DNA from: Flavobacteriaceae bacterium
Lineage (GTDB): Bacteria > Bacteroidota > Bacteroidia > Flavobacteriales > Flavobacteriaceae
Length of the DNA stretch: 16,531 nt
Assembly: GCA_949507465.1 (NCBI GenBank)
Contig: CATEMS010000363.1
Coordinates: forward strand, 1-16,531
Direction of reading: 5' to 3'
Made by a program: the position numbers and the translations under genes. The notes below the pieces were generated by a model. It had not been told where the DNA came from. It searched no databases and saw only the letters and a list, made by a program, of their open reading frames with translations. Shown piece by piece: positions 7,465 to 13,619 of the stretch. Positions within the stretch are counted from its first letter, which is position 1, and each line of letters begins with the position of its first letter.

Positions 7465-8058
7465 CTATGATGTTGGTATGAGGTCTGTTGCTTGTTCTAC
7501 CCAATTATCTGCCTCTATTCTTCCAGGGAAAAAATCAATGAGATGGGTAACAATACCAATGTCTTTAAGTTGTAGTTTACTTATTTGAGAATAATTATAG
7601 ATCCCTATATCATTAAGGCGCTGCTCAATATAAGGACCAATACCATTAATTTGTGTTAAGCTATCTGGATTGTTTGGATTACCCTCACCAATACTCTTAA
7701 AATCTAAGACAGGCTTGTTATGACTGTATTTCACAAATTCTGTGCGTGCTTTTGTAGCTATTGTTTTCTTTGTAGTGTTTGGTATTAGGGTTGTTTGTGG
7801 GGTTACTACTTGTTTATCTGGTTGTGTATGTGTGTTTGGTCTTACCTGGTGATAGCTTACATCAATATTTTTGATTTTTTTTGAACTTCTTAGTGTGTTC
7901 ACTTCTTTTTTAAGTCTATTGATAAGGGCTCTTTTTTTATCCTTTTCAAGGAAATAACCAAATAGATAACCTATTAAAAAAGTACTAAGCATAAGAGCAA
8001 AAACACCAATAAATTCTGGTGTTTGCAATTGATCTATGTAATTATTTAATGAATTCAT
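7465..8058 (-). CDS. Membrane-anchored helix-hairpin-helix protein (COG3743-like C-terminus)
   Basis: This 197-residue protein has three parts. A single membrane helix (about 16-37) is followed by a strongly basic, possibly coiled stretch (39-64, EKDKKRALINRLKKEV...), which by the positive-inside rule places the rest in the cytoplasm. A Thr/Pro/Lys-rich linker spans about 66-130. The C-terminal domain (about 132-193) has a helix-hairpin-helix core, LTQINGIGPYIEQRLNDIGI, and a later FFPGRIEADNWVEQA block. That combination matches the small domain often annotated as a predicted flap-endonuclease-like 5' DNA nuclease (COG3743), which is also fused to other proteins and has no proven nuclease activity that I know of. 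The ATG follows directly after the TAA of the OmpA-like gene with no gap, so translation is probably coupled. The actual function is unknown. Confidence 0.8.
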   Translation of the reverse strand: MNSLNNYIDQLQTPEFIGVFALMLSTFLIGYLFGYFLEKDKKRALINRLKKEVNTLRSSKKIKNIDVSYHQVRPNTHTQPDKQVVTPQTTLIPNTTKKTIATKARTEFVKYSHNKPVLDFKSIGEGNPNNPDSLTQINGIGPYIEQRLNDIGIYNYSQISKLQLKDIGIVTHLIDFFPGRIEADNWVEQATDLIPTS

Positions 8059-9054
8059 TTAGTATGTAAATTGTAACACAATTCTTTTGTTTTTCAAACT
8101 ACCTTTTGGTGTTCTATTACTCTTTATGGGTTGTGACTCTCCCTTTGATAGAATACGGACTCTTTTTTTATCTACAGTACTTTTGCTAGTTAAAAACCAC
8201 CTAAGTTGTTTTGCATACGATAATCCTTGAATGTGATTTTCTTCAGTAGTCCCAGAATTATCTGTATGTCCAACTAATGTAACTTTTGCATTTGGGTACT
8301 GGTTTAAAATTTGCGTGACACGTATAAGAAGTTCCTGTAGTTTTTTTGTCTTTAAAATTGTTGTATTTGAAACTGTAGGGGAAAAGGTAATGCTACTTGG
8401 CCTACTAATTTCTTTGGGTATTATGGCCTGGGCAACTCTTTTTGGGTGTAAGGGTTGAAATTTAAATTCAATGGCATTTGAGCAGATGTTTTCATTTGTA
8501 AAGGATATGTCTGCAATATTAGATTTCACAACAATCTTAGTACTGTCAATACCGGCATTAATGAGCATATTTTTTATTTGCGAACCACGTTGTAGGCCAA
8601 TATTTGGAGTAACAAAATTTTCTGTAGCACTGTAAAATGAGATAATGTGAATTTCTTTTTCTGGATGCTGTAACATGTAATCCTTAAGTAAGATCTTAAA
8701 AGAATCTAAGGATACTGGAATGTCTAGATACGAATCATTTTTTATGAATGTAATTCCTTTTTTAAATTCAAATACAATATTGTTTTCTGTATCACGTGCT
8801 GTTAATCCAAAACTTTCAGTGGGTTCAGAAAATTTAATATTTTTTATTATTTGCTCAGTTGCTACAGATTGTTTGTTTTCGTTTTGTATAAGTAAAGTGC
8901 TACTTTCATTAGTTTTGTTACTTACAGACTCATTAGAGACTTGGGTGGTGTTGGAAGTAATTTTCTGTTTGTTGGGGAGCATCAAAAAATAAACCCAAAG
9001 CGCAAAAAATGACCATACAACAAAAGTAAAAAACGCAATAAGAAAGTTTCTCAT
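8059..9054 (-). CDS. Inner-membrane-anchored protein with two tandem OmpA-like domains
   Basis: This 331-residue protein has an uncleaved-looking membrane helix (about 5-26; no lipobox or clear signal-peptidase site), a Ser/Thr/Asn/Gln-rich linker (30-75) and two domains of the OmpA C-terminal fold. The second (about 219-331) is clear: ITFSPTVS, LVGHTDNSGTTEEN with Asp265, then ILSKGESQPI and KNKRIVLQF with Arg324. Asp and Arg are the two residues that hold diaminopimelate of peptidoglycan in OmpA-like domains. The first (about 92-200) follows the same order (FKKGITFIKND, EIHIISFYS, LINAGIDSTKIVVKSN, CSNAIEFKF) but has lost the HTD motif and the Arg, so it probably does not bind peptidoglycan in the usual way. 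The start ATG overlaps the TGA of a small upstream ORF by 4 nt. It probably faces the periplasm; its role is unknown. Confidence 0.85.
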   Translation of the reverse strand: MRNFLIAFFTFVVWSFFALWVYFLMLPNKQKITSNTTQVSNESVSNKTNESSTLLIQNENKQSVATEQIIKNIKFSEPTESFGLTARDTENNIVFEFKKGITFIKNDSYLDIPVSLDSFKILLKDYMLQHPEKEIHIISFYSATENFVTPNIGLQRGSQIKNMLINAGIDSTKIVVKSNIADISFTNENICSNAIEFKFQPLHPKRVAQAIIPKEISRPSSITFSPTVSNTTILKTKKLQELLIRVTQILNQYPNAKVTLVGHTDNSGTTEENHIQGLSYAKQLRWFLTSKSTVDKKRVRILSKGESQPIKSNRTPKGSLKNKRIVLQFTY

Positions 9055-9161
9055 TTTAGAGAGTCGTTATTTGTTAATCTGTTTGAAATAAAAACAGCAC
9101 TTATAACAAACATAATAAAATTTACAGCGTATAATAGGGGAGTAGTAATATGTTTTTGCAC
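9051..9161 (-). CDS. Putative 36-residue single-helix membrane protein (GTG start)
   Basis: A short frame opens at GTG 9161-9159 and ends at TGA 9053-9051, the stop sharing ATGA with the start of the OmpA-like gene. It encodes 36 residues: a short polar start (MQKHITT when GTG is read as Met), a hydrophobic run of about 20 residues (LLYAVNFIMFVISAVFIS) and a polar tail (NRLTNNDSLK). The 4-nt overlap, the membrane-helix composition and the intergenic space being mostly filled by it support a real gene. An in-frame ATG at 9113-9111 would leave only 20 residues. There is no Shine-Dalgarno sequence, which is normal in this phylum. I do not recognise the family. It could be a membrane partner of the downstream protein or only a leader that couples translation. 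Confidence 0.5.
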   Translation of the reverse strand: MQKHITTPLLYAVNFIMFVISAVFISNRLTNNDSLK

Positions 9162-9217
9162 AGTACTATTAACAATTTTTTGGAATTAATTTGCTTACAA
9201 ACCTTTAAATCAAGTAA

Positions 9218-9243
9218 ATAAAAAACCCGCCATAAGCGGGTTT
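9218..9243 (-). terminator. Intrinsic terminator of lpd
   Basis: AAACCCGC (9223-9230) pairs perfectly with GCGGGTTT (9236-9243) around a 5-nt loop. Read on the reverse strand, the stem is followed by a T-rich run (9222 down to 9218), so it ends the lpd transcript and separates it from the OmpA-like cassette. Confidence 0.85.
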
Positions 9244-9260
9244 AAATAAATGCTGTATTC

Positions 9261-10637
9261 CTAGAGGTGTATCACCTCATCGTAGGCGTCTGCTACGGCT
9301 TCCATAACAGCCTCACTCATAGTTGGGTGTGGATGAATTGTTTTTAATACTTCATGACCTGTGGTTTCTAGTTTTCTTCCTAGAACTGCCTCAGCAATCA
9401 TATCTGTTACTCCAGCCCCAATCATGTGACAGCCTAACCACTCTCCGTATTTGGCATCAAAAATAACCTTTACAAAACCATCCTTTGTGCCAGCTGCACT
9501 AGCTTTTCCTGAAGCAGAAAAAGGGAACTTTCCAACTTTTAGCTCATAGCCAGCTTCTTTGGCTTGTTTTTCTGTCATTCCAACACTTGCAATTTCTGGC
9601 GTTGCATAGGTACATCCAGGAATGTTACCGTAGTCTATAGTCTCTACCTGCATACCTGCAATCTTCTCTACACATAAAATACCTTCTGCAGATGCTACGT
9701 GAGCTAGTGCCTGCCCTGGGGTTACATCGCCAATTGCGTAATATCCAGGAATGTTTGTTTGGTAATAGTCATTGACCATGATTTTACCTTTGTCAGTAAC
9801 GATACCTACATCTTCAAGGCCTATATTTTCTATATTAGCAACAATCCCAACGGCAGATAAAACAATATCTGCTTCTATGATCTCTTCTCCTTTTTTGGTT
9901 TTTACGGTTGCCTTAACTGTTTTACCTGTGGTGTCAACTTTTTCAACAGAAGAATTAGTCATTACCTTGATACCTGCTTTTTTGTAGGAGCGTTCAAATT
10001 GTTTTGAAACATCTATGTCTTCTACAGGAACTATATTGGGTTGAAATTCTACTAAGGTAACTTGTGTGCCCATGGTATTGTAAAAATGAGCAAACTCTAC
10101 ACCAATTGCTCCACTACCAACTATAATCATTGACTTTGGTTGCGTTTTTAGTGTCATGGCTTCTCTGTATCCTATCACTTTTTTTCCATCTTGGGGAAGA
10201 CTTGGTAATACCCGTGATCGAGATCCAGTTGCAACTATAATATGATCTGCACTATAGAGTGTGCCATCTACATCAACTTTCTTACCGGGCAATAGTTTTC
10301 CAAAACCCTCTAGAACATCAATTTTGTTTTTTTTCATCAAAAACTGAACACCCTTACTCATACCATCAGCAACACTTCTACTTCGCGCAACTACCTTGCT
10401 AAAATCTTTATCGTATTGCTTCACAGAAAGACCATAATCTTCTGCATGTTTTAAATAGTCAAAAACCTGCGCACTCTTAAGAAGTGCTTTAGTTGGGATA
10501 CAACCCCAATTAAGGCATACTCCTCCAAGACTTTCTTTTTCTATTACCGCTGTTTTTAATCCTAATTGTGAGGCTCTAATAGCAGTTACATACCCTCCAG
10601 GGCCGCTTCCTAGTACAATTACATCATATTTATTCAT
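9261..10637 (-). CDS. lpdA: Dihydrolipoyl dehydrogenase (E3)
   Basis: This 458-residue flavoprotein disulfide reductase reoxidises dihydrolipoamide with NAD in the 2-oxoacid dehydrogenase and possibly glycine-cleavage complexes. The FAD motif is VLGSGPGGYVTAIRASQ (about 8-24). The redox disulfide is Cys41/Cys46 in GGVCLNWGCIPT. The NAD-binding motif is IIVGSGAIGVEFAHF, the second FAD motif GYYAIGDVTPG, and the C-terminal acid-base pair His437/Glu442 in HPHPTMSEAV. Length is normal, and the catalytic set is complete. It is a monocistronic unit: a candidate promoter lies upstream and a terminator follows at 9218-9243. The genes for E1 and E2 components are not in the window, so which complex it serves cannot be told. 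Confidence 0.95.
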   Translation of the reverse strand: MNKYDVIVLGSGPGGYVTAIRASQLGLKTAVIEKESLGGVCLNWGCIPTKALLKSAQVFDYLKHAEDYGLSVKQYDKDFSKVVARSRSVADGMSKGVQFLMKKNKIDVLEGFGKLLPGKKVDVDGTLYSADHIIVATGSRSRVLPSLPQDGKKVIGYREAMTLKTQPKSMIIVGSGAIGVEFAHFYNTMGTQVTLVEFQPNIVPVEDIDVSKQFERSYKKAGIKVMTNSSVEKVDTTGKTVKATVKTKKGEEIIEADIVLSAVGIVANIENIGLEDVGIVTDKGKIMVNDYYQTNIPGYYAIGDVTPGQALAHVASAEGILCVEKIAGMQVETIDYGNIPGCTYATPEIASVGMTEKQAKEAGYELKVGKFPFSASGKASAAGTKDGFVKVIFDAKYGEWLGCHMIGAGVTDMIAEAVLGRKLETTGHEVLKTIHPHPTMSEAVMEAVADAYDEVIHL

Positions 10638-10665
10638 GGTATTTTCTTTGCTTATTAATTCATCA

Positions 10666-10699
10666 CAAATTTACAAAATGTGGAATGGAAAAGTCACAA
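10666..10699 (-). promoter_or_regulatory. Candidate Bacteroidota-type promoter of lpd
   Basis: On the reverse strand TAAATTTG (10673-10666) matches the -7 consensus TAnnTTTG exactly, and a TTG (10699-10697) lies upstream with a 23-nt spacer, the upper end of the accepted range. Transcription would start about 20 nt before the ATG at 10637. Confidence 0.45.
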
Positions 10700-10755
10700 A
10701 ATTTTTAAAAAAGAACATTCTAAAATAATAATTGGGCACCAAGGAGTATTCCAAT

Positions 10756-11148
10756 TTATTTTTCAAAATCTACAGATAATGAATTTACACAGTATCGCTG
10801 GCCTGTTTGTGTAGGACCATCATTGAAAACATGTCCCAAATGGCCACCACAATTAGAACAAATTATCTCTGTGCGTTCCATACCAAAGGAAGTATCTTTA
10901 AGGTAGGTTACACTTCCTTTAATGCTTTGATCAAAACTTGGCCATCCACAACCGCTGTCAAATTTACTGCTACTTTCAAATAATTTGTTTTTACACCCCA
11001 TACAGGCATATGTTCCATTTTCAAAAGTAAGGTTGTACTTTCCAGTGAAGGGACGTTCTGTGCCTTTTTCTCGAAGTATTTTATAGGCTTGCTCTCCAAG
11101 TTGTTCTCTCCACTGTGCCTCGGTTTTTTGTATCGGATACTTGCTCAT
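10756..11148 (-). CDS. msrB: Peptide-methionine (R)-S-oxide reductase MsrB, cytosolic
   Basis: This 130-residue enzyme reduces the R-epimer of methionine sulfoxide in proteins. There is no signal peptide. The structural zinc site is Cys49-x2-Cys52 (ACMGC) and Cys97-x2-Cys100 (CSNC). The nucleophile is Cys120 in QRYCVNS, preceded by GGHLGHVFNDGP (101-112). A probable resolving cysteine, Cys67, is present in FDSGCGWPSF, which fits the usual thioredoxin-recycled mechanism. The start overlaps the stop of the upstream exported msrB by one base (TAATG), so the two are translated from the same message. Tandem duplication followed by different localisation is the likely history. Confidence 0.95.
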   Translation of the reverse strand: MSKYPIQKTEAQWREQLGEQAYKILREKGTERPFTGKYNLTFENGTYACMGCKNKLFESSSKFDSGCGWPSFDQSIKGSVTYLKDTSFGMERTEIICSNCGGHLGHVFNDGPTQTGQRYCVNSLSVDFEK

Positions 11149-11627
11149 TATTTTTCTTCTTTAAATATCAATGCCACTCCATTTATACAGTTTCTTTTTC
11201 CAGTAGTCTCTCTTGGACCATCATTGAACACATGCCCAAGATGCCCTCCGCAAGTAGCGCAATGCTCCTCACTTCTAGCATATCCTATTTTATAGTCTAC
11301 ATCATACCCTACGTTTCCTTTTATTTCTCGATCAAAACTTGGCCATCCAGTACCACTATCAAACTTGTTTTCACTTTTAAACAAAGGAGTTTGACAGGCA
11401 GCACAATAATAGGTTCCTTTGCTATAATTATTGTTTAACTCACTACTAAATGCTCTTTCTGTGCCTGCTTTACGAAGTACATAATACTGCATTTTTGTGA
11501 GTTCTGATTTCCATTGAGCATCTGTCTTTGAAACAGGAAACACTTCTTTGCTTTTTTCTGTTTTTTGCGCGCTGGCATTACAACTTACAAACAATATGGT
11601 AAGCATAAATAAAATTACTTTTTTCAT
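11148..11627 (-). CDS. msrB: Exported MsrB (periplasmic or lipoprotein)
   Basis: This 159-residue paralogue carries an N-terminal export signal, MKKVILFMLTILFVSCNASA. It can be read as a lipoprotein signal with Cys16 (FVSC, an imperfect lipobox) or as a cleaved signal ending at ASA-Q. The MsrB domain (about 30-157) is complete: zinc Cys75/Cys78 (YCAAC) and Cys123/Cys126 (CATC), GGHLGHVFNDGP (127-138) and catalytic Cys147 in KRNCING. The position that holds the resolving cysteine in its cytosolic neighbour is Thr93 (FDSGTGWPSF), so its reduction path may differ. It lies 17 nt after a putative surface lipoprotein gene and overlaps the next msrB by one base, which suggests a three-gene operon. 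The likely role is repair of oxidised envelope proteins. Confidence 0.92.
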   Translation of the reverse strand: MKKVILFMLTILFVSCNASAQKTEKSKEVFPVSKTDAQWKSELTKMQYYVLRKAGTERAFSSELNNNYSKGTYYCAACQTPLFKSENKFDSGTGWPSFDREIKGNVGYDVDYKIGYARSEEHCATCGGHLGHVFNDGPRETTGKRNCINGVALIFKEEK

Positions 11628-11644
11628 TTTTTTTAGATTAAATG

Positions 11645-12112
11645 TTAAAGAGCAAGCACTTGTTGCATGCTAGGATTCGTTTTGGCAAATTCTGCTCCAA
11701 CCACGGCAATTCTAAAGGTTTGATTATTGGTTAGATTGTTATCAAGGGTATCAAGATTAATATCTCCCTGTAGAAACAAAAAAACATCTATAAAGGTATG
11801 ATTAAAACTGTATTGAAAACTTCCTTGGTTGGTATATATAGTTTGGGGCAAAGGAGTCCATACATCAAAGGTATCTGAGCCACCATCAGAAATTACATCC
11901 TCTAACCAATACACTAAAATAACATCACTTTCATATACCTGAATGTCTGCGGGGATATCAACAAGTTGACTGTATCCATTTGAGTTTGTGAAACTAACCG
12001 TTGTTTCAAAAACTTGACTTAGCGATGATACTGCTATGGTGTCATTGTCACTGTAACAAGAACTTAAAATCAACAAACTACTAAGAGATACTAATAAGAT
12101 TACTTTTTTCAT
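11645..12112 (-). CDS. Putative surface lipoprotein of unknown function
   Basis: This 155-residue protein starts with a lipoprotein signal peptide, MKKVILLVSLSSLLILSSC, with the lipidated cysteine at 19 (LSSC lipobox). The following YSDND is acidic and resembles the surface-export signal described for flavobacterial lipoproteins, so outer-surface display is plausible. The rest is predicted mainly beta: an IPADIQVYESDVILVYWLED stretch, then DVWTPLPQTIY, a QGSFQYSFNHTFIDVFLFLQ stretch and FRIAVVGAEFA near the end. I recall similar hypothetical proteins in flavobacteria, without a tested function. It is the first gene before the two msrB genes (17 nt gap), so it may be co-regulated with methionine sulfoxide repair, but nothing in the sequence gives it an activity. 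Confidence 0.75.
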   Translation of the reverse strand: MKKVILLVSLSSLLILSSCYSDNDTIAVSSLSQVFETTVSFTNSNGYSQLVDIPADIQVYESDVILVYWLEDVISDGGSDTFDVWTPLPQTIYTNQGSFQYSFNHTFIDVFLFLQGDINLDTLDNNLTNNQTFRIAVVGAEFAKTNPSMQQVLAL

Positions 12113-12213
12113 GATGGTATTCTTTAAATATTTATTTTATATCTATACCAAACTATGTGCCAAAAAATTAAGTATTACTATTAAAATTACTTTACCTAAA
12201 AATTAGCATGCAT

Positions 12214-12225
12214 TATCAGATGATA
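12214..12225. repeat. Short inverted repeat upstream of the MFS gene
   Basis: TATCA-GA-TGATA forms a perfect 5-bp inverted repeat 27 nt before the MFS start, in the 140-nt divergent intergenic region. It could be an operator half-site pair, but in AT-rich DNA such a short repeat can arise by chance. I found no convincing TTG/TAnnTTTG pair on either strand here. Confidence 0.2.
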
Positions 12226-12252
12226 TATTTAATTTAGTAAAAAATGTAAGAC

Positions 12253-13563
12253 ATGCCTAAATTACAAAAAGGATCTTTAAAGTTGCGAAATGCTTGGGCA
12301 TTTTATGATTGGGCAAACTCTGTGTATAGTCTGGTAATTACATCTGCAGTATTTCCCATATTTTATGGTGCATTATTTGACTCATCTGGTTTAGAGACGG
12401 TCTATGTGTTTGGTTCTCATATAAGAAGCACTCCATTAATAAGTTATACTACAGCAGCTGCATTTGTGGTGGTAGCATTTTTATCTCCCTTGTTATCCGG
12501 AATTGCAGACTATGTTGGAAACAAAAAGAGCTTTATGAAGTTTTTTTGCTACCTAGGGTCTTTTTCCTGTATGACATTGTATTTTTTCTCTCTAGAACAT
12601 ATTTACCTTAGTTTATTCAATTATTTTTTAGCATTAGTTGGTTTCTGGGGTAGTTTGGTTTTCTATAATTCATACCTGCCAGACGTGGCTTTTAAAGAGC
12701 AGCAGGATAGTCTAAGTGCTCGAGGCTTCTCCCTAGGGTATGTAGGTAGTGTTTTTTTACTTCTTTTTAATTTAGTTATGGTATTACAACCAGAACTTTT
12801 TGGTATCACTGGAGATGATGCCAGTATTCAGGCAATGAAAATTTCGTTTGTAACGGTAGGATTGTGGTGGATAGGGTTTAGCCAATATTCCTTTTATTAT
12901 TTGCCAAGTGCTTCAAACACTTTTAAAGGCGTAAATAAAGATGTTGTTTTAAATGGTTTTAAGGAGTTGCATACCGTTTACAATTCTTTGTCAAAAAATG
13001 CACAATTAAAAAAATATTTAATTGCTTTTTTTGTCTATAGCATGGCGGTACAAACAGTAATGTTAGTGGCTACCTATTTTGGAGAACAAGAAATAAATTG
13101 GGGCAATTCAGATAAAAAAACACTAGGGCTCATCTCCAGTATTTTAATTATTCAATTGGTAGCAGTTTTAGGATCTTTTTTAACATCTAAGGCCTCTGGT
13201 AGATTTGGAAATATCACAACATTAATTTTTATTAACTGTGTCTGGGTTGTTTTGTGTGTAACCGCATATTTTGTTTCTGAGCCTCTTGAATTTTACATAA
13301 CAGCGGGTTTTGTTGGTCTTGTAATGGGTGGCATACAAGCACTTTCACGCTCCACATATTCTAAGTTTTTACCTGATACTAAGGACACTACATCCTATTT
13401 TAGTTTCTATGATGTAGCAGAGAAAATAGGGATAGTGGTTGGAATGTTTGTTTATGGATTTGTGGATCAAATAACCGGAAGTATGCGCAATGCTATTTTA
13501 TTTTTAGTCTTGTTTTTTATTGTTGGTGTATTTTTACTTTTACGTGTACCAAGAAAATACTAA
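12253..13563 (+). CDS. UMF1-family MFS transporter
   Basis: This 436-residue integral membrane protein has about 11-12 predicted helices. Its N-terminus (LRNAWAFYDWANSVYSLVIT, about 11-30, then SAVFPIFYG) is the hallmark of the UMF1/Atg22-like branch of the major facilitator superfamily (PF11700). Other family features are SGIADYVGNKKSFMKFF in the loop after helix 2, YNSYLPDVAF in the first half and GGIQALSRSTYSKFLPDTKD in the second half. The second half also contains YDVAEKIGIVVGMFVYG. Substrates of the bacterial members are not established as far as I know. The gene is divergent from the lipoprotein-msrB operon and lies 56 nt before the DUF6252-like lipoprotein gene on the same strand. No terminator is visible between them, so read-through is possible. 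Confidence 0.88.
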   Translation: MPKLQKGSLKLRNAWAFYDWANSVYSLVITSAVFPIFYGALFDSSGLETVYVFGSHIRSTPLISYTTAAAFVVVAFLSPLLSGIADYVGNKKSFMKFFCYLGSFSCMTLYFFSLEHIYLSLFNYFLALVGFWGSLVFYNSYLPDVAFKEQQDSLSARGFSLGYVGSVFLLLFNLVMVLQPELFGITGDDASIQAMKISFVTVGLWWIGFSQYSFYYLPSASNTFKGVNKDVVLNGFKELHTVYNSLSKNAQLKKYLIAFFVYSMAVQTVMLVATYFGEQEINWGNSDKKTLGLISSILIIQLVAVLGSFLTSKASGRFGNITTLIFINCVWVVLCVTAYFVSEPLEFYITAGFVGLVMGGIQALSRSTYSKFLPDTKDTTSYFSFYDVAEKIGIVVGMFVYGFVDQITGSMRNAILFLVLFFIVGVFLLLRVPRKY

Positions 13564-13581
13564 TTCTATACAATTTTTAGT

Positions 13582-13589
13582 TATGTTTG
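13582..13589 (+). promoter_or_regulatory. Candidate -7 element before the DUF6252-like lipoprotein gene
   Basis: TATGTTTG matches TAnnTTTG exactly, 30 nt before the ATG at 13620. No TTG lies at the expected upstream spacing, so this is weak support for a separate promoter; read-through from the MFS gene is the alternative. Confidence 0.3.
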
Positions 13590-13619
13590 CTGTTATTACA
13601 AAGGAAAACATACGCACTT

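Noticed and set aside
11089..11438. Two + strand frames (68 and 107 codons) across the msrB pair
   Set aside because: They are antisense to two genes with intact zinc and catalytic cysteines; the hydrophobic look is a by-product of the complementary strand.
12160..12175. Reverse-strand TAGTTTG near 12150-12157 as promoter of the lipoprotein-msrB operon
   Set aside because: It lacks one spacer base of the TAnnTTTG consensus, and the nearest TTG is only about 10 nt away.
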